A stretch of 30,552 nt of DNA from assembly GCA_035623275.1 (NCBI GenBank), contig DASPTT010000104.1:1-30552 (forward strand). Direction: 5' to 3'. The translations under genes were made by a program, and so were the position numbers. Shown piece by piece: positions 14,393 to 21,942 of the stretch; the stretch's first letter is position 1, and every line of letters begins with the position of its first letter. The DNA comes from DASPTT01 sp035623275 (lineage in GTDB: Bacteria; Actinomycetota; Acidimicrobiia; Acidimicrobiales; UBA8190). The notes under the pieces are model-generated. The model saw only the letters and a list, made by a program, of their open reading frames with translations, made no database searches and was not told the DNA's origin.

Positions 14393-14770
14393 GTGTCCGA
14401 TGAAGAGATCGTGTGGACCTGCTCGGTCTGTGACAAGCCCGTGGCAGACGCCGACGGCTATATCGCCGTGGGGATGGACGAGGCAAGCAGGGCAGAGAGG
14501 GAGCGAGAAGAGTGGGAGGACGCCAGCCCCAGCGGCACGGCCATGTTAGAACTGCTCACCTACCCGACGGCTCATTGGCGGGTGTTCCACTCCGGCTGTG
14601 ATCCGAAGAACGAACGAGGCCCGTACCGGATCGACGTCGACCAGATCCGCTCGGCCTGGGCCGTCTTGGCCTGTACGGCGCACCTGATGGGGGAGTCCTG
14701 GGCGGCTGCGACCGACTGGCGGGAGGTGATCGGAGAGCTTGCAGCGGACCACGGTGGCACCATCGCCTAA
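14393..14770 (+). CDS. Hypothetical protein with CxxC pair, 125 aa
   Basis: It starts at GTG 14393 after AAGGGGAG. The N-terminus EEIVWTCSVCDKPVADADGY looks like a zinc knuckle completed by a later VFHSGCDP. The C-terminal half is helical (IDVDQIRSAWAVLACTAHLM, WREVIGELAADHGG). I do not recognise the family. It converges with the HNH-type remnant at 14781-15005. Confidence 0.65.
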   Translation: MSDEEIVWTCSVCDKPVADADGYIAVGMDEASRAEREREEWEDASPSGTAMLELLTYPTAHWRVFHSGCDPKNERGPYRIDVDQIRSAWAVLACTAHLMGESWAAATDWREVIGELAADHGGTIA

Positions 14771-14780
14771 GCCAGGCAGT

Positions 14781-15005
14781 TCAGCGTGTTCGCACCGCCG
14801 AACCGTCACCAGGGGCATTCTTCTTGATCTTGTCCTCGTAGTAACGGACTTGGCTCTCGTCTCGGTCGAGGAAGGCCATGGCCACCTGGCGGAGGGTGGC
14901 CGTGCCGCCGGTATCGACGAGCGTGCGGATGAGGAGGGGTTGGTAAATGTGGCGCATCTGCATCTGGTGCTCGATGAAGTCGACCAGTTCCTCGAAGGTC
15001 AGCAT
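14781..15005 (-). CDS. N-terminal domain of an HNH-endonuclease-like family, apparently truncated
   Basis: A 74-residue protein: MLTFEELVDFIEHQMQMRHI, then YQPLLIRTLVDTGGTATLRQ and VAMAFLDRDESQVRYYEDKI. I recall this helical start (HIYQP, ESQxxYYE) as the N-terminal region of proteins that end in an HNH nuclease domain. Here it stops after KIKKNAPGDGSAVRTR without the nuclease part. ATG 15005 has GAAGGA upstream, so it may still be expressed. Family assignment is from memory; truncation is inferred. It lies downstream of the intact HNH gene on the same strand. Confidence 0.5.
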   Translation of the reverse strand: MLTFEELVDFIEHQMQMRHIYQPLLIRTLVDTGGTATLRQVAMAFLDRDESQVRYYEDKIKKNAPGDGSAVRTR

Positions 15006-15044
15006 CCTCGTCCTTCATTCGCTTGCTGATTTATGAACCTCTGG

Positions 15045-15212
15045 TCACCGTTGGTGATCACTGGAGTCATGATCTGCGGGAATCATGTCGGCTACCTCCC
15101 AGGTGACGTTGTCCAGTAGATCGATGAGCAGGCCCACCTCAAACAAGAGACCGTCTAGCTTCTCCTCGATGTGGCGATCTGGAGACCGCAGGTAATCGTT
15201 GTTCTCCCGCAA
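15045..15212 (-). CDS. Small acidic hypothetical protein, TTG start
   Basis: The minus strand has a clearly protein-like frame: HIEEKLDGLLFEVGLLIDLL, then DNVTWEVADMIPADHD, ending at 15045. No ATG or GTG opens it. TTG 15212 (LRENNDYLRSPDR) has GAGGA about 8 bases upstream. The frame also extends back to about 15285 without a start, so it may instead be the end of a broken gene. It sits between the HNH gene and the remnant at 14781. Not recognised. Confidence 0.4.
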   Translation of the reverse strand: MRENNDYLRSPDRHIEEKLDGLLFEVGLLIDLLDNVTWEVADMIPADHDSSDHQR

Positions 15213-15295
15213 CTTGTGATCCTCGTCCTCCTCGATGCAAGGCTGCCACAGGGGCCGTTTCGGTGGCTCCAGAAAGCAGGTGGCTATTCAATGGC

Positions 15296-16213
15296 TCACC
15301 CCGCCGCCCGGAAGATCTGGTACCGCTCGTCGAGGAACTCGGCGTTGGGCCGGTCGGCCTCCCGACGGGGGACTATCGACAGCCTGCTGCCGTGGAGTTC
15401 CTGTAGCCCGTAACGCAGCATCGGCCCGTCAATCTCATCGAGGATGTCCCGCCTGACCTCGACGATCAAGTCTGGGCGCACGCCGACGACGTTGCGGTCG
15501 AAGGCGGCATGGTGGAGCTTGCACAAGGCGAGACCGTTGGACGTCACGGGCTCCCCCTCGGGGTGAGTGTCCGGGAGGATATGGGCCGCGTCGAGCAGCT
15601 CTGGGTGCCGAAGTCGGCACATCGTGCAGGATTCCCGGTAGGCCCGGAGCACACGGTGACGGAAGGCCAGTTGGTGAAGCCGCTGACGGGCGAGGCGGGT
15701 CACGTATGCCCGCCGGGCTTCGTCGGTTACGTCTCCAGTTGGTTCCACGTCAACGGCCAAGGGGTCGTCCACGGCGACGGTGAAGGTCAGGGAAGCGGGG
15801 TCGTCCCCAACAATGAACACGGGCCATTGAGCGAGGTACTGCCCTTTGGCGATCCCGTGGAGGTACACGAGCGGCGCTCGCTCTGCCATGGCGGCTCGAA
15901 GGCCGACGTTGTCACGGTGGTGCGGGTCGGTGCCTCGATAGCGGTACCGGAGGAACCCATCAGGTCCCAGCTCGTCCTCATAGGGGCGGTCGTGGCCAGC
16001 AACGACGGGGGCGGTCGTGATGCTGAGGGGGAGGTCCACCACGGCGGGCTTGAAGATGCCTTGGGGGCCTTGGAGCGGCACCCGGTGATCCTGGAAGAGA
16101 AAGCCCTCCCGGAGCGGTCCGGCGGGCAGGACTTCTCCCTGCCGGTCGACCAGGTCCCGAAGGAAGGTGAAGGCGGCCAGACGGACGAGTCGGTCCTGGT
16201 CCCCGCTGGCCAC
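15296..16213 (-). CDS. HNH endonuclease, restriction type (HNH_2-like)
   Basis: A 305-residue predicted restriction endonuclease. The C-terminal part is an HNH module: SCTMCRLRHPELLDAAHILP, then NGLALCKLHHAAFDRNVVGV, with two Cys that can bind zinc and the catalytic His in AAHI. The N-terminal roughly 190 residues form a separate domain (FKPAVVDLPLSITTAP, VYLHGIAKGQYLAQWPVFIV) of the kind that precedes HNH in predicted DNA-recognition nucleases (COG3440 style). A modification-dependent (type IV-like) or plain restriction role is possible; no methyltransferase is nearby. GTG 16213 follows AAAGGAG. Divergent from the unknown gene at 16389. Confidence 0.8.
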   Translation of the reverse strand: MASGDQDRLVRLAAFTFLRDLVDRQGEVLPAGPLREGFLFQDHRVPLQGPQGIFKPAVVDLPLSITTAPVVAGHDRPYEDELGPDGFLRYRYRGTDPHHRDNVGLRAAMAERAPLVYLHGIAKGQYLAQWPVFIVGDDPASLTFTVAVDDPLAVDVEPTGDVTDEARRAYVTRLARQRLHQLAFRHRVLRAYRESCTMCRLRHPELLDAAHILPDTHPEGEPVTSNGLALCKLHHAAFDRNVVGVRPDLIVEVRRDILDEIDGPMLRYGLQELHGSRLSIVPRREADRPNAEFLDERYQIFRAAG

Positions 16214-16259
16214 GGGCCAGATTCTTCTCCTTTCGCTAACTGCCTGCCATGCTCTCGGC

Positions 16260-16379
16260 GTGACCGAGTCCGACGACCTAGCTGTCCTTGCAACTGGCCC
16301 CGCCTACCGGTTCGCCGACTGGCCCAATCCCGACGTCCCGAACTGCCATCGTGGTTGCGGTAACCAAGCGACGGAGTAG
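16260..16379 (+). pseudogene. Possible GIY-YIG-family N-terminal remnant
   Basis: A 39-residue frame from GTG 16260 reads VLATGPAYRFADWPNPDVP, similar to the segment that precedes the GIY motif in some GIY-YIG nuclease-like proteins (DWPNPDxP, then xxGVYxxW). The GVY part and everything after are missing and the frame stops at 16379, ten bases before the next start. Resemblance from memory; low confidence. Confidence 0.3.
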
Positions 16380-16388
16380 GAGAGCCCA

Positions 16389-17021
16389 GTGCCCGGTGAC
16401 ATCGTGTCAAGTATGGGAGACCCTGCTGCCTGGGCGGGCGACCTGATCTCGCTCGCTTCGTTGGCCATGAGCATTCGTGCTGGTCGCCGGGATCGGGCAG
16501 CCGATTTTTCTCGAAGCCTTGAGAAGGACACCGGTTACACGGGTGAGCAGATAGGTGAAATCCTTCAGCGAGTTGACGAACTCGCTGAACTCGTGGCCAC
16601 TGCGCTCGACGCTGCCGCACGGTCGGTCGACCAACGGAAACGTCGGGTTCTTGCCCGGGCTGCCGCAATAGGCATATTGGGCGATGAATCGGTGCGGGTC
16701 GATGATCGAATCCTTTTTGTGAGGACACTCGAAGAACTCGATGTGGTCCACATGCAGCTCCTGAATCTGATTAGCCAAGACCCTGGGGATTACCCGAATG
16801 CTGGACGGCACTGGACGCACGAGGCGATCGGCAAAGCGTGGCCTGGGGTAGCCGAGAGCGTTGACCCATTGGTTGCCACCCTGAGCAGCTCGGGGCTAAT
16901 CGTGGACAGTTTGCTCGGTACCCTTGATTACCCGGGACCAGGTTGGCGGCCCACCCCGTATGGAGCAAGGTTTGCGGCCTTTGTTGCCGCCGCCGATCCA
17001 ACTATTGGTCCGGGTGGATAG
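16389..17021 (+). CDS. Unknown protein next to HNH nuclease, 210 aa
   Basis: GTG 16389 follows AGGAGA. Composition is good and less GC-extreme than the neighbours, which hints at separate acquisition. The protein has an N-terminal hydrophobic patch (LISLASLAMSIRAG), a helical middle (EQIGEILQRVDELAELVATA, RRVLARAAAIGILGDESVRV, LEELDVVHMQLLNLISQD) and a C-terminal part with GLIVDSLLGTLDYPGPGWRP and YGARFAAFV that resembles a winged-helix or effector end. No nuclease or ATPase motif is seen. The divergent nuclease and the decayed nuclease pieces around it suggest a defence-type context, but function is unknown. Confidence 0.65.
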   Translation: MPGDIVSSMGDPAAWAGDLISLASLAMSIRAGRRDRAADFSRSLEKDTGYTGEQIGEILQRVDELAELVATALDAAARSVDQRKRRVLARAAAIGILGDESVRVDDRILFVRTLEELDVVHMQLLNLISQDPGDYPNAGRHWTHEAIGKAWPGVAESVDPLVATLSSSGLIVDSLLGTLDYPGPGWRPTPYGARFAAFVAAADPTIGPGG

Positions 17022-17064
17022 GACGGTCTGACTTGTGCGAAGCCGTGGCGAACGAGCAAGAGGT

Positions 17065-17265
17065 GTGACCCCGGAAGTCGGTGATCGAGTCCAAGTCCTG
17101 TCCACCAGGCTGGGCCAGTCCGACCGTGATGGCGTCGTGACCGGCGTCGTCGGCCACCTCCTGCGCATCCAGTGGTCCACGGGCGAGGAGTCGAGCTTCA
17201 TGCCCAGCCCAGGGTCGGTCAGGGTGGTGGGCAAGGCTCGGGTGGCGAGCCGTTCGGCGCACTGA
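17065..17265 (+). CDS. DUF1918 domain protein (paralogue 2)
   Basis: A 66-residue protein aligned end to end with the domain at 13797: PEVGDRVQVLSTRLGQSDRD, then GVVTGVVGHLLRIQWSTGEE and SSFMPSPGSVRVVG. By eye it is about 60-65% identical. It lacks the Lys-rich tail and ends ARVASRSAH. GTG 17065 is chosen because it matches the paralogue's start; GTG 17035 is an alternative with 10 more residues. The two copies bracket the 14-17 kb module. Confidence 0.7.
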   Translation: MTPEVGDRVQVLSTRLGQSDRDGVVTGVVGHLLRIQWSTGEESSFMPSPGSVRVVGKARVASRSAH

Positions 17266-17278
17266 GCGTGAGTGGACC

Positions 17279-17743
17279 TCAGCGGAGCAAAAACCCGACT
17301 GCGACGAATGCCAGCGAAAAGACGGGCAGTGCCACCTTCAACCAGCGCCGCATCGCCTTCCTCCAACCGCTCCGGCTCATTGAAGGTGCAAGGACGAGCG
17401 GCGGTGGCATTCCCAGCAGACCCCGGATGGTGGAGGTTCCGTCGACTGACGACGCCATGAGCGTTGGGATCAACGGTGGCGGAAAGCCGAGCAGCCCGAT
17501 GATCACAGGACCGAGGGTGGATTCGGCGAGCAGGGCCGGTGCCGTGACGGGGGGTGAGTCCTCGACCTGGACACGCACCTCAGGGGATGGGCACGACGCT
17601 CCTGGGAAGAGGGCGGTCTGCTGTTCCGAGTCCCGAGATGGACGAGGTTCGCTGATCAGCGAGTGCTCGTCGACGAACGGCACCACCGGCAAATCGGGTT
17701 CGGCCTCCTCGTGGTCACTAGGGCGAAGCAGTACCTGGGTCAC
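17279..17743 (-). CDS. Small protein with C-terminal membrane anchor
   Basis: About 154 residues from GTG 17741-17743, which begins 2 bases after the stop of the upstream gene. It has a polar N-terminal half (SDHEEAEPDLPVVPFVDEHS), two related segments (VIIGLLGFPPPLIP and TIRGLLGMPPPLVL) and a basic, then hydrophobic C-terminus (WRKAMRRWLKVALPVFSLAF, then VAVGFLLR). This looks tail-anchored, with the bulk in the cytoplasm. No family recognised. It is coupled to the truncated secreted-type gene upstream. Confidence 0.5.
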   Translation of the reverse strand: MTQVLLRPSDHEEAEPDLPVVPFVDEHSLISEPRPSRDSEQQTALFPGASCPSPEVRVQVEDSPPVTAPALLAESTLGPVIIGLLGFPPPLIPTLMASSVDGTSTIRGLLGMPPPLVLAPSMSRSGWRKAMRRWLKVALPVFSLAFVAVGFLLR

Positions 17744-17745
17744 GA

Positions 17746-18297
17746 TCAAGAAGTCTGATCGGCCAGGCTCGGCAAGGGGTGGATGCGCAAGCACTCCTCA
17801 GGTCGAGGGCCACCCGGACACGGCGGAGGCGGGTCTACAACGCCCCCGTCTCCGTCGGTCGCAGCGGACCGGGTAGGGGCCCCGGACGCCACGGCTTCCG
17901 CCCACCCTTTGTCCAGGGGCGGCAGCATCGGGCACGGTTGCCCCGGAGCACACGCCACCCCTCCGCCGCTCGTTACCGTCGCCCGGCCGACCGCAATGGC
18001 CTTCAGGTCGGCCTGGAGCCCGCCGCCTGAGGATGGACGCTGGATGTTGGCGACCTGGACGACGGGGGAGTCGCTCATCGGGTCGCTCCAGAGGAACCCA
18101 GTGTCGAGGCGGAGGTGGATAGTGACGCCGACGTGGGTGGTGACCGCACAGGGCTCGGTCCGGGAGGTGAAGGTGATCTCGGGACTGGCCACGACCCCGC
18201 AGATCACGGAGGTCGGGGCAGTTGTGGTGCTGGTAGTCGTGGGCACAGAAGTGGTCGTCGATCCACCACTCCCCGCCGATCCACAAAAGCCCAGGTT
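17746..18297 (-). CDS. Secreted-type all-beta protein, 5' end lost at the att repeat
   Basis: The frame begins inside the att repeat/rnpB end and enters the element as LTVNLGFCGSAGSGG, then a Thr/Ser-rich linker (STTTSVPTTTSTTTAPTS), then a beta-rich domain: TTHVGVTIHLRLDTGFLWSD, VVQVANIQRPSSGGGLQADL, AIAVGRATVTSGGGVACAPG, QPCPML. That layout resembles actinobacterial exported or lipoprotein domains distantly like chagasin-type inhibitors. No signal peptide and no good start codon lie within the element (first in-frame GTG is 18246). The N-terminus was probably lost when the element boundary formed. It overlaps or abuts the gene at 17279. Confidence 0.5.
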   Translation of the reverse strand, partial: NLGFCGSAGSGGSTTTSVPTTTSTTTAPTSVICGVVASPEITFTSRTEPCAVTTHVGVTIHLRLDTGFLWSDPMSDSPVVQVANIQRPSSGGGLQADLKAIAVGRATVTSGGGVACAPGQPCPMLPPLDKGWAEAVASGAPTRSAATDGDGGVVDPPPPCPGGPRPEECLRIHPLPSLADQTS

Positions 18298-18676
<379 letters not shown>

Positions 18677-18723
18677 GCCCTCCAGTGTGCCAGCTGCATC
18701 CCGGCTCGCGAGCAGCCCGTCGG

Positions 18724-18729
18724 TAGGGT
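18724..18729 (+). promoter_or_regulatory. -10 element of xseA, leaderless type
   Basis: TAGGGT ends 6 bases before the GTG start of xseA, with no ribosome site between. This spacing places transcription start at or very near the start codon, as in leaderless actinobacterial mRNAs. Similar hexamers precede the genes at 23652 and 25453. No clear -35 is seen. Confidence 0.45.
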
Positions 18730-18735
18730 TGGGCC

Positions 18736-20232
18736 GTGGATGCCGCTGCCGCTCGCAGGCCGGGGAGACCCATGCGCACCCGGCCGGCGACGCCCCTCGT
18801 CGCCCAGCTGGCCGGGATGGAGCACGTGGAGGCCACGTCCGTGTCCTCGCTGCTCGCCGGCGTCCGCGCCGCCGTGGCCGACGCCTTTCCCCGCGACCTC
18901 CCGCTGTGGGTGCGCGGCGAGATCCAGTCGATCGCCGATCACCGCTCCGGGCACTGCTACATCGAGCTGGTCGACCCCGACGTCCCGCGCGATGCCGATT
19001 CGCCGGTGCTCAAGGTCAACTGCTGGCGCAGTGTCTGGGGCCCGCTCAAGGCCACGCTCGACAAGCAGGGGATCGCGCTCGAGGAGGGCATGGTGGTGAC
19101 CCTGCGGGGACGCGTCGAGTTCTACGCGCCGCGCGGCCAGGTGAACTTCATCGCGGCCGAGCTCGACGTGCACGCACTGTTGGGACGCCTCGCGTTGCGG
19201 CGTGCGGCGCTGCTGGCCGCCCTGGACGAGGAGGGTCTCCTGACCCGGAACCGGGCGTTGCCCGTGGCTCCTGTGCCCATCCGCGTCGGCCTCGTCGCCA
19301 GCCCGGGGACCGAGGGGTATCGGGACTTCCTCGGCCAGCTCCTCGGATCGGGCGTCGGCTTCCACGTCCGCCATGCCTCCACCCACGTCCAAGGGGCGCG
19401 CGCCGCCGCCGCGGTGGCCGCCGGGGTGGCGGTGCTCACCGACGCCGGGTGCGACCTGGTGGTGGTGGTGCGCGGCGGGGGGTCGAAGGCCGATCTGGCT
19501 GTCTTCGACAGCGAGGTCGTGGCCCGGGCGATCGCCACCGCGCCGTCTCCGGTGTGGACCGGGATCGGCCACACCGGCGACCAGTCGGTGGCCGACATCG
19601 TGGCCAACCGGGCCTTCATCACCCCGACCGAGTGCGGGCAGGCCGTCGCCGGGCGGGTCCTGGGTTGGTGGTCGTCGGCCGCGGAGCGTGCCGGCATCGT
19701 GGCGGCGCGGGCCACCGTGACGCTGCAGGAGGCGGCGCAACGTGACGTGATCGCCCGTCAGCGCCTGGCCACCGGCGTGCGACGCCAGCTGGAGCGCCAC
19801 GGCGACCGTCTGGGCGAGCGCGGGTCGCGCCTGGCCGCGCGGGCCCCGCGCTTGCTCGAGGTGGCCGAGCTCTCCGTCACCCGGCGGGCCGCGCTGCTCG
19901 GCCCCCGGGCCGTCGGGCTCCTCGAGCGCGAGGCCGACCGGGCCGGTGCATGGCGACGGCTCCTCGCCGCCTACGACGTGACCCGCCAACTCGAGCGCGG
20001 CTATACGCTCACCTTCGACGACGGGGGCCGCCTGGTACGGGGCGTGGCGGGCGTCGGGCCCGGCACGGCGCTCGTGACGCGCTTCGCCGACGGCACGGCG
20101 CGCTCGGTGGTGGAGCGCACGGCGCGCGCTCCTTCGGCAGGCGCGGCGGACGCGTCCGGCGGGTTCGGAACGGCCCACGGGCACACCGGCGTCCAAGGGG
20201 CCGAAGGGCTCGAAGGGGAGGACGGACCATGA
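18736..20232 (+). CDS. xseA: Exodeoxyribonuclease VII large subunit
   Basis: A 498-residue catalytic subunit of exonuclease VII, which degrades single-stranded DNA into oligonucleotides and works with XseB. It has an N-terminal OB-fold (about 35-145, including PLWVRGEIQSIADHRSGHCY), the central catalytic domain with VRGGGSKADLAVFD (about 245-258) and GIGHTGDQSVADIVANRAFI (about 276-295), then a long helical region and a C-terminal strand segment with LERGYTLTFDDGGRLVRGVA. It is somewhat longer than most homologues because of a Gly-rich tail. GTG 18736 is chosen; ATG 18772 is possible. It overlaps xseB by 4 bases (ATGA). Confidence 0.95.
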   Translation: MDAAAARRPGRPMRTRPATPLVAQLAGMEHVEATSVSSLLAGVRAAVADAFPRDLPLWVRGEIQSIADHRSGHCYIELVDPDVPRDADSPVLKVNCWRSVWGPLKATLDKQGIALEEGMVVTLRGRVEFYAPRGQVNFIAAELDVHALLGRLALRRAALLAALDEEGLLTRNRALPVAPVPIRVGLVASPGTEGYRDFLGQLLGSGVGFHVRHASTHVQGARAAAAVAAGVAVLTDAGCDLVVVVRGGGSKADLAVFDSEVVARAIATAPSPVWTGIGHTGDQSVADIVANRAFITPTECGQAVAGRVLGWWSSAAERAGIVAARATVTLQEAAQRDVIARQRLATGVRRQLERHGDRLGERGSRLAARAPRLLEVAELSVTRRAALLGPRAVGLLEREADRAGAWRRLLAAYDVTRQLERGYTLTFDDGGRLVRGVAGVGPGTALVTRFADGTARSVVERTARAPSAGAADASGGFGTAHGHTGVQGAEGLEGEDGP

Positions 20233-20615
20233 CGAGCGATGGACCGGCGTCCGCCGGTGTCCCGGTGGGCGAGCTCTCCTACACCGAGGCGAGCCGCGAG
20301 CTCGATGCCATCGTCGATTTCTTCGAGCGCCAGGAGGTCGACGTCGACCAGCTCGTGGCCCGCCTCGAGCGCGCCACTGCCATCGTCGACGAGCTCGACC
20401 GGCGCATCCGCAGGACACGGGCCCAGGTCGAGGAGCTCGTCCCCCGCCTCGAGGCGCTGTCGCGCGGCGAGCTGGGAGACGACGAGCTCGACGAGGACGA
20501 GCTCGACGAGGACGAGGCGTTCGACGCCGAGGCGATCGCCGAGGAGGACCTGGAGCTCGAGTTCGGGCCGGCGGACGAGGGGGACGACGCCTCGGGCGAC
20601 CAGGCGATGTTCTGA
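20229..20615 (+). CDS. xseB: Exodeoxyribonuclease VII small subunit
   Basis: A 128-residue helical partner of XseA. Residues about 15-80 are the XseB domain (LSYTEASRELDAIVDFFERQ, VDVDQLVARLERATAIVDEL). The remaining about 45 residues are an unusual acidic tail with DDELDEDELDEDEAFDAEAI, longer than the standard 70-80-residue subunit. The start overlaps the xseA stop, so the subunits are translated together. Its TGA directly abuts the stop of the convergent P450 gene. Confidence 0.9.
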   Translation: MTSDGPASAGVPVGELSYTEASRELDAIVDFFERQEVDVDQLVARLERATAIVDELDRRIRRTRAQVEELVPRLEALSRGELGDDELDEDELDEDEAFDAEAIAEEDLELEFGPADEGDDASGDQAMF

Positions 20616-21908
20616 TCAGGCAGCGCTCAGGCCCACGGGCAGCTCGACCAGGCCGCGCAGCGTGATGGTGTCCCGGTAGGCCACGTCGTCGGCGCGCAGC
20701 TCGATCCCCGTGAAGCGCGTGCACAGGCCCTGGAGCACCACCTGGCCCTCGAGGCGGGCCAGGGCGGCGCCAAGGCAGTAGTGGATCCCGCTGCCGAAGC
20801 TCATCGGCGGCCCTTGCTCCCGGGTGACGTCGAGGCGCTGGGGGTCGGCGAAGTGCTCCGGGTCGCGGTTGGCCGCCCCGAGCAGCGTCATGACGCCCTC
20901 GCCTGCCCCGACGGACGCCTCGCCCACCTGGGTATCCTCCAGGGCGACGCGCACGTCGAGCTGCACCGGGCTGTCCCAGCGCAGCAGCTCCTCCACCGCC
21001 CGGGCCACGCGCTCCCCGTCGCCTGCCGAGGCCGCGGCGCGCACCAGCACCAGCTGGTCGGGATGGCGGAGCAACGCCAGGAGCCCGTTGCCGATGAGGT
21101 TCGTCGTGGTCTCGAACCCCGCCGCGAAGAGGAGGATGGCCGTGGCGATGAGCTCGTCCTCCGACAGGCGGTCCGACCCGTCGCGCGCGGCGATGAGCTC
21201 CGACAGCAGGTCGCCGGCGGGTCGGCGGCGCCGTTCGGCCACCAGGGACCGGAAGTAGTGCTCCATCTCGGTGCGCGCTGCGAGCGCGGCGCGCATGTCG
21301 TCGACGGTTGCCAGCGGCTCCAACGCCATGGTGCTGGCGCGCACGAGCGCCTGGAACGGGGCGCGGTCGGAAGGAGGGACGCCCACCAGCTCGCCGATGA
21401 CGGCCACCGGCAGGGGGAAGGCGAGAGCGGTCATGACGTCGACATCGGCACCGCCGGCACCGGCCTCGGCCATGGCCTCGAGCAGCTCGTCGCACATGGC
21501 CACGACGCCGGCGCGCATGGCCTCCACGGTCGACGGGGTGAACGCCCTTGCCACCAGGCCCCGCAACCTGGTGTGGTCGGGCGGGTTCAAGGTGAGCATG
21601 GACTGCCGTGCCCCGAGGAACTCCAGGAAGTCCTCGAGCTCCAGCGCGCCGATGTCCCAGTGGGCCAGGCGAGCGGCGCGGGTCCGGGCGATCGCCTCGG
21701 TTGCCTCCTCCTTGCCGAAGGCGGGGACCCGCAGCACCTGCTGGCAGTCCGCGTAGCGGGTGGTGATCCAGGTGCCCATGTCCGAGCGGAAGACCGGGGC
21801 CAGCGAGCGCAGGCGCTCGTAGCGGGGGTAGGGGTCGGCCCGACCCTCGGGGGTGGCGAGGAGCTCGAGGAGGACGGCGTCGAGCTCGCGGGCCCGGTCC
21901 TCGGTCAC
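20616..21908 (-). CDS. Cytochrome P450
   Basis: A 430-residue soluble bacterial P450 that inserts oxygen into a hydrophobic substrate using electrons from a ferredoxin. It has the I-helix AGFETT (263-268), the K-helix EELLR (306-310) and the haem-binding FGSGIHYCLG (371-380) with the axial Cys378. Length and order are complete. GTG 21906-21908 starts it. It follows the acyl-CoA ligase on the same strand with a 34-base gap, so a joint role in fatty-acid, sterol or terpenoid metabolism is plausible. The ferredoxin-reductase-type gene at 27257 could supply electrons, but that is only inferred. Confidence 0.93.
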   Translation of the reverse strand: MTEDRARELDAVLLELLATPEGRADPYPRYERLRSLAPVFRSDMGTWITTRYADCQQVLRVPAFGKEEATEAIARTRAARLAHWDIGALELEDFLEFLGARQSMLTLNPPDHTRLRGLVARAFTPSTVEAMRAGVVAMCDELLEAMAEAGAGGADVDVMTALAFPLPVAVIGELVGVPPSDRAPFQALVRASTMALEPLATVDDMRAALAARTEMEHYFRSLVAERRRRPAGDLLSELIAARDGSDRLSEDELIATAILLFAAGFETTTNLIGNGLLALLRHPDQLVLVRAAASAGDGERVARAVEELLRWDSPVQLDVRVALEDTQVGEASVGAGEGVMTLLGAANRDPEHFADPQRLDVTREQGPPMSFGSGIHYCLGAALARLEGQVVLQGLCTRFTGIELRADDVAYRDTITLRGLVELPVGLSAA

Positions 21909-21942
21909 CGCGGGCGCAGGGGTCGTCGGACGGGGCGCGCGG

